Shown here piece by piece: positions 7,521 to 15,367 of a stretch of DNA of 64,000 nucleotides. Every line of letters starts with the position of its first letter. Position 1 is the stretch's first letter. The position numbers and the translations under genes are program-made. The notes beneath the pieces are model-generated. The model saw only the letters and a program-made list of their open reading frames with translations, was not told where the DNA came from and made no database searches. This DNA comes from Cellulomonas sp. KRMCY2 (lineage in GTDB: Bacteria; Actinomycetota; Actinomycetes; Actinomycetales; Cellulomonadaceae), in assembly GCF_000526515.1 (NCBI RefSeq), contig NZ_JAGF01000001.1:372001-436000 (forward strand). Direction: 5' to 3'.

Positions 7521-9215
7521 TCATCGCCCGGCGGGAAAGGGCAGCTCCCACCGCTCCGGGTAGGTAGGGGGCTCCGTCGGGGGGGTGAGCGGTCCAGGGC
7601 CGGCGGCAGGGACCGTCGGGTCGAGCTCGATGGGCACGGTGTCGACCTCGAAGGACACCGGGTCGGCCGTCGCCGCCGGGGTGGCCTCGGCAGGCGCCGG
7701 GTCGACCCCGACCGGCACCTCGTCGACGTCGACGGACACCGGGTCGAACACGGTGAACAGCGTGTCGACCGTCCCCACCGGGGTGACCGGGCCGGGTGCC
7801 GACCTGCCCTCGTCCGGGTCGGTTCCGGTCGGCCGACGCAGTCGCGCCTGAGCCCACTCCCGCGCGGTCGCACGCGGGGTCGAACCATAGGCGTAGGTCG
7901 TTCCGGCCTCCTTGTGAGGCACCTTGTTCAGCACGATTCCCAGGACCCGTGCGTCCACGGCCGCCAGCAGGCCGAGCGCCTCGGCGAGCTGGTGCCGGTG
8001 CACGGCCTGGCAGCCCACGACGAGGAGCGCTCCGTCGACGAAGCGCGAGAGGGCCGCCGAGTCGGTGACCGGCAGGAGCGGCGCCGCGTCGAGCAGGATG
8101 GTGTCGTAGTGCGCTGCGAGTCGTCGGAGCAGATCCGCCATCGCCTCGGAGTCGAGGAGCTCGCTGGGGTTGGGCGGGATCTGACCGGCGGGCAGCACGT
8201 CGATGGAACCGCCCCACGACTGGATGACGTCCTCGACGACCGCCTCACCGATCAGCACGGTCGTGAGGCCGACCGCACCTTCCAGCCCGAGGTTGCGTGC
8301 GAGCGACGGCTTGCGCAGGTCGGCGTCGATCAGCAGGATGCGCGACGACCCCTCGGCCATCGCGATCGCGAGGTTGATGACGGTCGTGCTCTTCCCCTCG
8401 GTGGGGATGGCGGACGTGACCATGATCGACCGGCTGGGCCCGGCAAGCTTGAGGAACCGCAGGTTCGTCCGCAGCCGCCGATAGGCCTCGGCCTGGTCGC
8501 CAAGGGGGTCGTTGCGCATGACGAGCGGGTCCTTCGCCGTCCTGCGGTCGTGCCGGACACTGGTCAGGACGGCAGCATCCGTGACTCGGCGCAGATCCTT
8601 GACGCTTCGGATCCGGGTGTCGACGACCGTCCGGGTAAGCGCGACGAGCACCCCGAGCGCGAGACCGGCGACGAGCCCGGTGGCCGAGTACAGCTTCGTG
8701 TTCGGACCCGACGGGAATACCGGCGGGATCGCCGTTGCCACCACCGTGAGCTGCACCGTCGACTGGCCGCTGGCCACGTCGCCCTCGAGCTCCGCGACGG
8801 ACAGGGCCAGCTCGCGGCTCACCGCGTTCGCGATCTCCGCCGCCCGTTGCGGGTTCCCGTCGGTGACCCGGAACTCCAGGAAGTACGTGTTCACCGGCCT
8901 GGTCACGGTCACCATGCGCGCGAGCGTCCGCGGGGTCATCGACAGGTCCAGCTCCTCGATGACCGGCTCGAGGACGAACGGCGAGGTCGCGAGCTGGGCG
9001 TAGGACTCGATCCGGTTGTCGGTATAGGTCGCACCCTGAACACGCTCCCCCACCGACTCGCCACCGATGGAGGAGACGATGATGCTCGCCGTCGCACTGT
9101 AGGTGGCCGGCAACGACTTCGCGTACGCGTACGCGCCACCCAGACCGAGGAGCCCGATCAGCATGATCACGATCCAGTGCTTGCGCACGATCCTGATGTA
9201 TTCGCTGAGCTCCAC
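7521..9215 (-). CDS. Wzz chain-length domain fused to BY-type kinase (CpsCD/Wzc-like)
   Basis: 564 residues. Residues 1-200 form a Wzz domain with membrane helices near 14-32 and 178-194. Residues 230-430 form a bacterial tyrosine-kinase P-loop domain: Walker A SAIPTEGKST (Lys275), Walker A' ILLIDADLRKP (about 293-303) and Walker B ILLDAAP (about 372-378). The family controls polymer length and export through autophosphorylation of a C-terminal tyrosine cluster. Here the tail (about 430-564) is Pro/Asp/Glu-rich and almost tyrosine-free: only the TYAYG and TYPERW tyrosines remain. Output by classical Tyr-cluster phosphorylation is therefore doubtful. The GTG start at 9215 has a GAGAGG-containing leader, and a CATAAT hexamer lies about 80 bases upstream. 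Confidence 0.88.
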   Translation of the reverse strand: MELSEYIRIVRKHWIVIMLIGLLGLGGAYAYAKSLPATYSATASIIVSSIGGESVGERVQGATYTDNRIESYAQLATSPFVLEPVIEELDLSMTPRTLARMVTVTRPVNTYFLEFRVTDGNPQRAAEIANAVSRELALSVAELEGDVASGQSTVQLTVVATAIPPVFPSGPNTKLYSATGLVAGLALGVLVALTRTVVDTRIRSVKDLRRVTDAAVLTSVRHDRRTAKDPLVMRNDPLGDQAEAYRRLRTNLRFLKLAGPSRSIMVTSAIPTEGKSTTVINLAIAMAEGSSRILLIDADLRKPSLARNLGLEGAVGLTTVLIGEAVVEDVIQSWGGSIDVLPAGQIPPNPSELLDSEAMADLLRRLAAHYDTILLDAAPLLPVTDSAALSRFVDGALLVVGCQAVHRHQLAEALGLLAAVDARVLGIVLNKVPHKEAGTTYAYGSTPRATAREWAQARLRRPTGTDPDEGRSAPGPVTPVGTVDTLFTVFDPVSVDVDEVPVGVDPAPAEATPAATADPVSFEVDTVPIELDPTVPAAGPGPLTPPTEPPTYPERWELPFPAGR

Positions 9216-9359
9216 TCCGTGCCACCTCTCTCGGCGACGGACGGCGCCGACGCGGACTCTCGCACGTTGTCACGTGCACTCGATTATGGGACAGACGCCT
9301 GGCGACCGACAGGCGGGGAGGCCGAACGGACCGCCGCAATGTGCGTGTTCGACCGACTT

Positions 9360-10136
9360 TCACCCGGTTGGCGGGATCACCGGTCGGCGATCATGCACCG
9401 ACGACAACCCTCGGATCTCGCGGTACCACTTGAGCGCGGCCAGTGCGAGGAAGCCAGCGGTTGCCGCGGTGATGACCGTGTAGACACCGAAGAAGACCGT
9501 CGGTGCACCGAGCAGCAGGAAGCTCAGGCAGAGCAGCCCGTAGTCGGTCGGGATGACCAGGATCGACCGGAGCCACGGCGCCCTGCCCTCGGTGGACGCC
9601 ACGGATGCGACGCCTCGCGCCCGGCGAAGCTGCTCGGTCAGGATCATCCCGAAGAAGAGGACCGCGCCGACCACGGCCCCGACCAGCGGCACAAGGAGCC
9701 AGACGTCGTCGACCACGTCGAAGCGGTGAAGACCGACCGTGAGCGCGAGCGGCAGAGCCGAGACTTTCGTCGCGTCGACCATGTGGTCGAGCCACTCGCC
9801 CGCCGGGCTCCCGGTCCCGGTGAGTCGGGCGACCTGACCGTCGGCCGAGTCGAAGCCGTAGCCCAGGACGAGGCACGCGCTGACCGTTGCACCAAGGCCC
9901 CAGGACGGGGGCCGCAGGACCAGCAACGCGATCCCGGTGAAGGTGAACAGCGCGCTGATACCGGTCACGGCATTCGGGGACAGCCCGGTGCGGTAGGCCC
10001 ACGCGGCCAGGAGCCGACCGATCCGGCGGTTGACGAACCGGGAGTATGCGGGTGCGCTGCGCGCCGCTCCCTTCTGCGCCCCCGCCAGCCGCCTGACGGT
10101 CTCACGGTAGCTCTCGGGCGCTGGCTTCCTGGTCAC
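9360..10136 (-). CDS. CDP-alcohol phosphatidyltransferase family membrane protein
   Basis: 258 residues with about six membrane helices. The family catalytic motif DxxDGxxARxxxxxxxxGxxxDxxxD is complete: DSADGQVARLTG...GEWLDHMVD (about residues 96-121). Such enzymes transfer a phospho-alcohol from CDP-linked donors (CDP-diacylglycerol or CDP-polyols) to a hydroxyl acceptor. The GTGA overlap with the upstream gene (stop at 10133) shows coupling. Inside an EPS operon it may attach a phosphoalcohol to a lipid-linked glycan rather than make bulk phospholipid; this is inference. The N-terminal cytoplasmic arm is basic. Confidence 0.82.
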   Translation of the reverse strand: MTRKPAPESYRETVRRLAGAQKGAARSAPAYSRFVNRRIGRLLAAWAYRTGLSPNAVTGISALFTFTGIALLVLRPPSWGLGATVSACLVLGYGFDSADGQVARLTGTGSPAGEWLDHMVDATKVSALPLALTVGLHRFDVVDDVWLLVPLVGAVVGAVLFFGMILTEQLRRARGVASVASTEGRAPWLRSILVIPTDYGLLCLSFLLLGAPTVFFGVYTVITAATAGFLALAALKWYREIRGLSSVHDRRPVIPPTG

Positions 10137-11314
10137 GGGGTCACCTCCGCCGGGACGCGTCGGTGCGGCTGGACCCTAGGCACGGCATGCGCTGCGAGGT
10201 CTCGCACCAGCCGTTCGTACCCATCGGTCACATCGTCCCAGTCGTAGTCACGGGCACGCACCCGCAGGGCATCTCCGCGCGCACCCACGGCGGCGTCGTC
10301 CGACTCGGACGCCTCGACCTGGCGCGCCACGTCGTCGGCGGAGGAGAAGTACGTCCCATCCGTCCGCAGCACCTCACGGTTGAAGGAGACGTCGTAGGCG
10401 ATCGTCGCCGTCCCGGCACCGATCGCGCGCAGCAACGACGGGTTCGTCCCGCCCACGGAGTGCCCGTGGAGGTAGGTTCGCGCCCCGGCGTACAGCTGGT
10501 CGAGCAGCTCCTGGTCCCACACGCCGCCGGCGAGCCTGACCCGCGGATCGCCCCCCGCGCGCGCCCTGATCCGGGCCGTGTACTGGTCGGCGTACGGCGC
10601 GGACCCGACGACGACCAGCAGGCGGCGCGCCGCACTCCGCACGAACCCGTCGACGATGAGGTCCACGTGGTTCTCCGGCTCGAAACGGGCGACCACCAGG
10701 TGGTAGCCACCGGCCTCGAGGCCCAGCTCGGCCAGTCGCTCCCTCCGGGAAGGGTCGATGCACGGCGCCCCGTAGCTCAGGAGCGTGGTCGGGACTCCGA
10801 ACGAGCGCGCGTAGTACTCCTGGATGCCGACGGCGTCGGCGATCAGGGCATCCGACCAGCGGACGGATGCCGACTCCGCCCAGCGGTAGTAGGACTTCCC
10901 AGCACGGCCCCACTTCGCACGCTTCCACTCGAGGCCGTCGACATGCGTCGCCACCGGGACGCGTGCCATCCGCAGGAGCGGCAGCCAGGGGGCGTTGGCC
11001 GCGTTGAACACGAGGGCGACGTCGGTGCGATGACGCAGCAGGTGCATCACCGAGAGGCCACTGTGGCTGAGGGTCTCGAGGGAACGCCGGCGCAAGGCCG
11101 GAAGCGTGACCAGACGCATGCCCAGGTGGGTCGTCATCGGTTCGCCGTTCCCCGCGCGGCAGTAGACCGTGACGTCGTGACCGCGTGCGGCGAGACGGCG
11201 GCCGACCTCCTCGACGGCCGTCTCGAACCCGCCGTAGCGCGCGGGCACCCCGCGCGTCCCGACCATCGCGATCGACACGACGCGTGCGCCCGTGTGCGAG
11301 CCGACCCTCCCCAT
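10133..11314 (-). CDS. DUF1972-type GT4 glycosyltransferase (rhamnosyltransferase-like)
   Basis: About 393 residues. It opens with VVSIAMVGTRGVPARYGGFETAVEEVGRRLAARGHDVTVYCR, the signature of DUF1972/GT4 enzymes often annotated as rhamnosyltransferases. It continues with HVDGLEWKRAKWG, a GGYHLVVARFEPENHVDLIVDGF donor-domain start and HGHSVGGTNPSLLRAIGAGTATIAYDVSFNREVL. ATG at 11314 is chosen because GAGGGG lies just upstream; an upstream ATG at 11341 lacks such a site. It is the first gene of the minus-strand EPS operon and its GTGA stop overlaps the next start. A strong promoter candidate lies at 11502-11452, giving a leader of about 140 bases. Confidence 0.82.
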   Translation of the reverse strand: MGRVGSHTGARVVSIAMVGTRGVPARYGGFETAVEEVGRRLAARGHDVTVYCRAGNGEPMTTHLGMRLVTLPALRRRSLETLSHSGLSVMHLLRHRTDVALVFNAANAPWLPLLRMARVPVATHVDGLEWKRAKWGRAGKSYYRWAESASVRWSDALIADAVGIQEYYARSFGVPTTLLSYGAPCIDPSRRERLAELGLEAGGYHLVVARFEPENHVDLIVDGFVRSAARRLLVVVGSAPYADQYTARIRARAGGDPRVRLAGGVWDQELLDQLYAGARTYLHGHSVGGTNPSLLRAIGAGTATIAYDVSFNREVLRTDGTYFSSADDVARQVEASESDDAAVGARGDALRVRARDYDWDDVTDGYERLVRDLAAHAVPRVQPHRRVPAEVTP

Positions 11315-11663
11315 GCCACCCCTCTTCACTGGTGCGCGCATCGTCGAGCCAGGTCCCCCGGGGACACCCCGAGGTCAGCCCGACCGAGCCGGTCGACCGG
11401 CCGTCCCAGTGGCGTCACCTGCTGGTCACCCACGAGTTCCCGACGGGCATGATCGTATCCCGGTCAAATGTCCGGAATTGCACCCTGTGCCCGATTTCAC
11501 CCGGTGCTCGTGCCCTGACGGGGCCGTCGTCGGGACCGGCGGCCCGGACGCGGCAGCCCGCTCCGGGCCGGCCGGCCCCGTCCGACGAGTCCGCTCTCCG
11601 CCCTCGCGGCCACGGCGCTCCAGACCCCTTTGGTCGGTTTGTGCACGCAATGTCCGACTATTT
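11315..11663. other. Regulatory gap, left half
   Basis: This part of the 661-base gap between divergent genes holds the long leader (about 140 bases) and promoter of the EPS glycosyltransferase operon (minus strand). A stretch at 11520-11640 shows no feature I can support. The right half carries the CRP-type site, the FliA-like promoter and the riboswitch. Confidence 0.5.
11452..11502 (-). promoter_or_regulatory. Extended promoter element of the EPS glycosyltransferase operon
   Basis: On the minus strand the blocks GGGTGAAATCGGGCAC (from 11502), TCCGGACA and ACCGGG are followed by TACGAT (11457-11452), a TANNNT -10. The same blocks, in the same order and with almost the same spacing, precede the sugar transferase gene at 15350. 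Two copies in one locus argue for a shared regulator or sigma factor. Confidence 0.6.
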
Positions 11664-11679
11664 TGTGACTCGAGTCACA
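11664..11679. promoter_or_regulatory. CRP/GlxR-type operator (perfect 16-bp palindrome)
   Basis: TGTGACTCGAGTCACA is a perfect palindrome of the form TGTGA-N6-TCACA, the consensus bound by CRP-family cAMP receptors (CRP in enterobacteria, GlxR in corynebacteria). It lies in the 661-base gap between the divergent EPS operon (start 11314) and the riboswitch-controlled gene (start 11976), about 120 bases upstream of the FliA-like promoter. It could act on either side. Binding is inferred from sequence. Confidence 0.6.
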
Positions 11680-11797
11680 GATCATCAGACCAATAGTCCC
11701 AAATGGTCGCGCCGGGTTGACGTACATTTGAAACGGGCCGGACCGGGTAAGGCACGAATTCGCCTACTCATGATCAGACAAACCGGTCGAGATGCAC

Positions 11798-11825
11798 TTC
11801 AGGTCGACGAAGATTCTGCCGATGA
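11798..11825 (+). promoter_or_regulatory. FliA/sigma-28-like promoter upstream of c-di-GMP riboswitch
   Basis: TTCA (11798-11801), 16 bases, then GCCGATGA (11818-11825). This fits the sigma-28 family pattern (-10 GCCGATAA, -35 TAAA or, in some motile actinobacteria, CTCA). An equivalent element with identical spacing sits upstream of the second riboswitch at 41162-41135. No good sigma-70-type pair is seen here. The sigma assignment is inferred. Confidence 0.5.
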
Positions 11826-11880
11826 CTGAAGGAGCGAGCGTGTAAGCGACGCGCGCCGGGCGACACGCACCACAGGCACA

Positions 11881-11970
11881 CGCACGTAGACGACAAGGGC
11901 AAACCCGTCGAGAGGCGGGGACGCAAAGCCAAGGGACCAGACAGGTCAGCCAGGCCACCGAAATACGGAG
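11881..11970 (+). ncRNA. Cyclic di-GMP-I (GEMM) riboswitch
   Basis: The conserved core is present in order: GGGCAAACC (from 11897), a CCCGUC/GGCGGG helix closed by a GAGA (GNRA) tetraloop, GGGACGCAAAGCC, a GACC/GGUC helix, then GUCAGCCAGGCCACCG. This matches the c-di-GMP-I aptamer (compare Vibrio Vc2) point by point. A short P1 can form between CGTA (11885-11888) and TACG (11964-11967). TACG overlaps the ribosome-binding site ACGGAG (11965-11970) of the GTG at 11976, so ligand binding probably alters translation start; the direction of control cannot be fixed by eye. A second copy lies at 41030-41108. Confidence 0.92.
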
Positions 11971-11975
11971 CTCTC

Positions 11976-13688
11976 GTGGACTTCAGCCAGACGACACCCT
12001 CTGCACGCCCCGCCACCATCGACCGGACACCACCGGCACCGCCCCAGGGCGGCACCCGACGGCACCGCCGGTGGACCTCGATCCTGGTGGCGACCGCGCT
12101 GACCACGGCCATGGCATCGACGATGGCCGTGTCACCCGCACAGGCGCAGGTACGGCCCGCGTGGACGCCGGTGACCGTCGCAGCGGCCACCCGCGTGCCG
12201 ACGATGACCGCCGCGGCCACCGCGACGTTCGTCACCGCGGTCTACCGAGACCTCTTCGAGCGTGGGGTCGACGCCGCCGGCCTGGCGAACTGGACCACCG
12301 CCCTGTCGAACGGGACCCCCCGCGGGGCGGTGGCGAACTCGATCACCTACAGCGACGAGTACCGCGGCCGCCTGATCGAGGAGTCCTACCAGACCTACCT
12401 CGGGCGCGGCGCGGACGCGGGCGGTCTCCGGGGCTGGGTCGACTCGATGCGCTACGGCACGACCTTCCAGGAGATGGAGGCCGGCTTCCTCGCCTCCGAC
12501 GAGTACTACTCCAAGGCGGGCGGCTCGGCTGCCGAGTGGGTCCGGCGGCTCTATGCCCACGTGCTGGGCCGTTCCGCTGGCGACTCCGAGGTGCGCGGAT
12601 GGGCCTCAGCTCTCCAGGGCGGCACAACCCGCTACGCCGTGGCGATGGGCTTCCTGGTCTCCACCGAGCACCTGACGGCGGTCGTCGACGGCCACTACCG
12701 GCACCTGCTCGGCCGTGGGATCGACGCGTCAGGCGCCGCCGGCTGGGTCAGTGCCATCCAGAACGGTCACCGCGTCGAGGAGATCATCGGTGGCATCGTC
12801 GCCAGCGACGAGTACGTCGTACGCAACGTTGGCGCGACAGGGACGCAGGCCACACCGCCCGCCCCAGCAGTGCCGGCGCCCGCCCCCGCAGTGCCGGCGC
12901 CGGCTGGCCCGCCGAGCGAGGCGAACACCGGGGTGCCGGCGGGCAGGGCGTTGACGGTCCATGACGGCAACCTGACGATCACGACGCCGGGTACGGTGAT
13001 CGACGGTCTGGACATTCGTGGGTTCGTGCGGGTCAAGGCCGCGAACGTGGTGATCCGCAACTCGATCATCCGCGGCCCGGCCACACCCCTGACCGCCCCG
13101 ATGTCACTGGTGCAGTCCGATGCCGGTCCGGGCACCAACCTGCTGATCGAGGACAGCGAGATCTACGCCCAGGCGCCCTCGCGGTTCGTCGACGGGATCG
13201 TGGGCATGGGCTTCACCCTGCGCCGGGTCGACATCCACACCGTGATCGACCAGGTCAAGATCATCGGCGACAACGTCACCGTGGACGGCGCCTACCTGCA
13301 CGGGAACCTGTTCTACCCGGCCGACGGGACGAACATCGAGTCCCACGACGACAACGTCCAGGTCGCCATCGGGTCGAACATCCAGGTCGTCAACAGCACC
13401 CTGTCCGGGTCGACCAACGCCGCGGTGATGATCACCCAAGACCGCGGGTCGGTGGTGGGCTTCACCTTCCGGGGCAACTCCGCCGACAACGGCGCGTGCA
13501 CGATCAACGTCGCGGAGAAGATCTACGGACCACCGCCGGGGCTCTCGATCACCAACAGCGTCTTCGGCACCGGCCAGGTCCACGCACGATGCGCGATCCT
13601 GATGTCGGACACCACCAAGGCCGCAGCCACCATCACCGGCAACACCTTCACCGACGGCTCAGTGGCCACCACCTCCCGCAGCTACTGA
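11976..13688 (+). CDS. Secreted DUF4214-repeat / right-handed beta-helix surface protein
   Basis: 570 residues from GTG 11976, which lies six bases after ACGGAG. A twin-basic N-terminus leads to a signal peptide (about 30-57, AQAQ site). Four DUF4214-type repeats follow (about 77-280), each with the YRDLFERGVDAAGLANWT or YLGRGADAGGLRGWV pattern and a SDEY end. A Pro/Ala linker (about 287-312) leads to a right-handed parallel beta-helix (about 320-570) of pectate-lyase-like folds. DUF4214 occurs in S-layer and secreted adhesin proteins. The direct link to a c-di-GMP riboswitch and a FliA-like promoter suggests an adhesin or matrix enzyme made during the motile-to-attached switch (inference). 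The beta-helix segment is shared with the gene at 1-742. A strong hairpin terminator follows. Confidence 0.88.
   Translation: MDFSQTTPSARPATIDRTPPAPPQGGTRRHRRWTSILVATALTTAMASTMAVSPAQAQVRPAWTPVTVAAATRVPTMTAAATATFVTAVYRDLFERGVDAAGLANWTTALSNGTPRGAVANSITYSDEYRGRLIEESYQTYLGRGADAGGLRGWVDSMRYGTTFQEMEAGFLASDEYYSKAGGSAAEWVRRLYAHVLGRSAGDSEVRGWASALQGGTTRYAVAMGFLVSTEHLTAVVDGHYRHLLGRGIDASGAAGWVSAIQNGHRVEEIIGGIVASDEYVVRNVGATGTQATPPAPAVPAPAPAVPAPAGPPSEANTGVPAGRALTVHDGNLTITTPGTVIDGLDIRGFVRVKAANVVIRNSIIRGPATPLTAPMSLVQSDAGPGTNLLIEDSEIYAQAPSRFVDGIVGMGFTLRRVDIHTVIDQVKIIGDNVTVDGAYLHGNLFYPADGTNIESHDDNVQVAIGSNIQVVNSTLSGSTNAAVMITQDRGSVVGFTFRGNSADNGACTINVAEKIYGPPPGLSITNSVFGTGQVHARCAILMSDTTKAAATITGNTFTDGSVATTSRSY
12948..13110 (+). 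repeat. Right arm of a long inverted repeat with 1-163
   Basis: It matches the minus strand of 1-163 with a single mismatch at 12969. It codes for the start of the beta-helix domain (from about residue 325 of this protein). The match to the other copy continues beyond the window edge for an unknown length. The arms lie about 12.8 kb apart and enclose most of the EPS locus. Confidence 0.9.
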
Positions 13689-13709
13689 CCGCAGCAGACC
13701 GACGCACCG

Positions 13710-13743
13710 CCGGGCCCCGACCGAAAGACCGGTCGGGGCCCGG
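13710..13743. terminator. Strong bidirectional-type hairpin terminator
   Basis: A perfect 13-bp stem (CCGGGCCCCGACC with GGTCGGGGCCCGG) encloses an 8-base loop. It lies 21 bases after the stop of the DUF4214 gene and 44 bases before the convergent stop at 13788, so it can serve both genes. Confidence 0.8.
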
Positions 13744-13787
13744 TCGTCTCCGGGCGATCCCCGGAGACCGACGTTCCCCATCGGGCG

Positions 13788-15350
13788 TCAGTAAGCACCT
13801 GAACCCAGGAACACGGCGCGGATCGTCTTCCAGAGGATGACCAGATCCATCGTGACGGACCAGTTGTCGACGTATCGCAGGTCGAGGCGGACCGACTCGT
13901 CCCAGGTGAGGTCCGAGCGACCCGACACCTGCCAGAGGCCGGTCAGGCCGGGCTTGACCCGCAGGCGCCGGTGGACGGGGTCGTCGTACTCCGCCACCTC
14001 CGCGGCGAGCGGCGGGCGCGGCCCGACGAGCGACATGTCGCCGGTCACGACATTGAGCAGCTGCGGGAGCTCGTCGATCGAGTAGCGGCGCAGGACCTTG
14101 CCCACCCGGGTGACCCGCGGGTCGTCGCGCATCTTGAACAGCACCCCCGCGCCGTCGCTCTCCGGCCGCAGGCCGGCGAGCCTGCTGTCCGCGTCTACGT
14201 ACATGCTGCGCAGCTTCCACATCGTGAAGGTCCGGCCGTCCACGCCGATCCGCGTCTGGCGGTAGAACGCGGGGCCCGGGGACGTCAGCCGGACGGCGAT
14301 CGCTGCGAGCGCCACGACGGGCGCGGCGACGAGCATCAGGGCGGTGCCGACCGAACGGTCGAGCGCTGCCTTGGCGATCATGCGACGGCGCGGGGCCCCC
14401 ACCTCCACCTGGAGCAACGAGAGCCCGGCGGTCGGCCGCACGGTCAGCCGCGGCCTGGCCACCTCGATGATGTCCGGGACGACGATCAGCTGCGCGCCGG
14501 CACGGTCGAGCGCCCAGGACAGACGCCGCAACCCCTCGCCGCTCAGGTGCGAGCCCGCGACCACGACGACCTCCACTGCCCGGTCCACGACCACCTGCGG
14601 GACGTCGGCCAGCGCACCGACAACCGGGATGCCGTCCAGCGGCTCGGCCCGGTCGATGCTCGGCAGGCAGATGCCGGAGACGTGGTAGCCGTGGTACGGC
14701 GCGCGTGCCAGGTCGTCGACCACGCGTTCGACGTCCTGCCGTTCGCCCACCACGATCGTGCGCATCATCGAGTAGCCCTTGGCGCGGTGCCGGTGCAGCA
14801 TCTGCCGGTGGGCATAGCGTCCGACGAGCGAGAGGAGCACGAGCGCCGGGACCCCGCCGAAGATCAGGGTGCGCGAGATGTCGGCCTGCAGCGTGTAGCT
14901 CACGCCCATCAGGAGCATCCCGCCGGTGAGGCCGGCGCGCAGCACCGCCTGGAACTCGGTCGGACCGTCCCCCAGCGTCCTGGCCTCGTAGCCGTGGGCT
15001 ATCGCCACCAGGAGGACGAAGCCGGCAGCAGCGGCCGCGGCGAACGCCGCCGTGTGCGGCCCGTTCCCGTACAGCGGGACCATGATCGCCGTGCCGACGG
15101 CCACCGCGACAGCGGCGTCTATGGACAGGGCGACCCGCTGGTAGCTTGCCGCGACGTCCGCCCAGCGCAGACCGACGGAGTCGTTGAAGGGAGTCGCGCG
15201 GGGCTCGAAGGGGTGGGTCGATGCCCAGGATCGGCGCGGGCCGGCGGCAGTGCCACGGCGGTCGATACGGCTGGTCCAGTCGAGGCCGTGTTCTGCAGCA
15301 AGCGTCACGACGACACACCCCCAGACCCGGTCTGCATACGCGCCCAGCAC
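13788..15350 (-). CDS. WbaP/CpsE-like polyprenyl-phosphate sugar phosphotransferase
   Basis: 520 residues. About five N-terminal membrane helices (residues 70-190) precede a CoA-binding-like nucleotide domain (about 190-320). A hydrophobic hairpin (about 330-352) leads to the catalytic bacterial sugar transferase domain: SPGPAFYRQTRIGVDGRTFTMWKLRSM, RRYSIDELPQLLNVVTGDMSLVGPRPPL and KPGLTGLWQVSGRS. This enzyme places the first sugar phosphate on undecaprenyl phosphate and so starts EPS repeat-unit synthesis. ATG 15350 is used; an in-frame GTG 14 codons later is possible. It is convergent with the DUF4214 gene and shares its promoter architecture with the operon starting at 11314. Confidence 0.9.
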   Translation of the reverse strand: MLGAYADRVWGCVVVTLAAEHGLDWTSRIDRRGTAAGPRRSWASTHPFEPRATPFNDSVGLRWADVAASYQRVALSIDAAVAVAVGTAIMVPLYGNGPHTAAFAAAAAAGFVLLVAIAHGYEARTLGDGPTEFQAVLRAGLTGGMLLMGVSYTLQADISRTLIFGGVPALVLLSLVGRYAHRQMLHRHRAKGYSMMRTIVVGERQDVERVVDDLARAPYHGYHVSGICLPSIDRAEPLDGIPVVGALADVPQVVVDRAVEVVVVAGSHLSGEGLRRLSWALDRAGAQLIVVPDIIEVARPRLTVRPTAGLSLLQVEVGAPRRRMIAKAALDRSVGTALMLVAAPVVALAAIAVRLTSPGPAFYRQTRIGVDGRTFTMWKLRSMYVDADSRLAGLRPESDGAGVLFKMRDDPRVTRVGKVLRRYSIDELPQLLNVVTGDMSLVGPRPPLAAEVAEYDDPVHRRLRVKPGLTGLWQVSGRSDLTWDESVRLDLRYVDNWSVTMDLVILWKTIRAVFLGSGAY

Positions 15351-15367
15351 GCGAAGCGTCGGCTTTG

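Noticed and set aside
9345-9362. Third copy of the GGGTGAAA EPS promoter element
   Set aside because: GGGTGAAAGTCGG here overlaps the end of the CDP-alcohol gene; the TCCGGACA and ACCGGG blocks and the -10 spacing are missing.
7191-10247. Open frame of about 1000 codons on the plus strand
   Set aside because: It is antisense to three well-supported genes (BY-kinase, CDP-alcohol transferase, glycosyltransferase). Its His/Arg/Gly-rich translation is typical of high-GC shadow frames.
11717-11753. Sigma-70 promoter TTGACG with TAAGGC
   Set aside because: The spacing between the two hexamers is 25 bases, too long; the FliA-like element downstream fits better.
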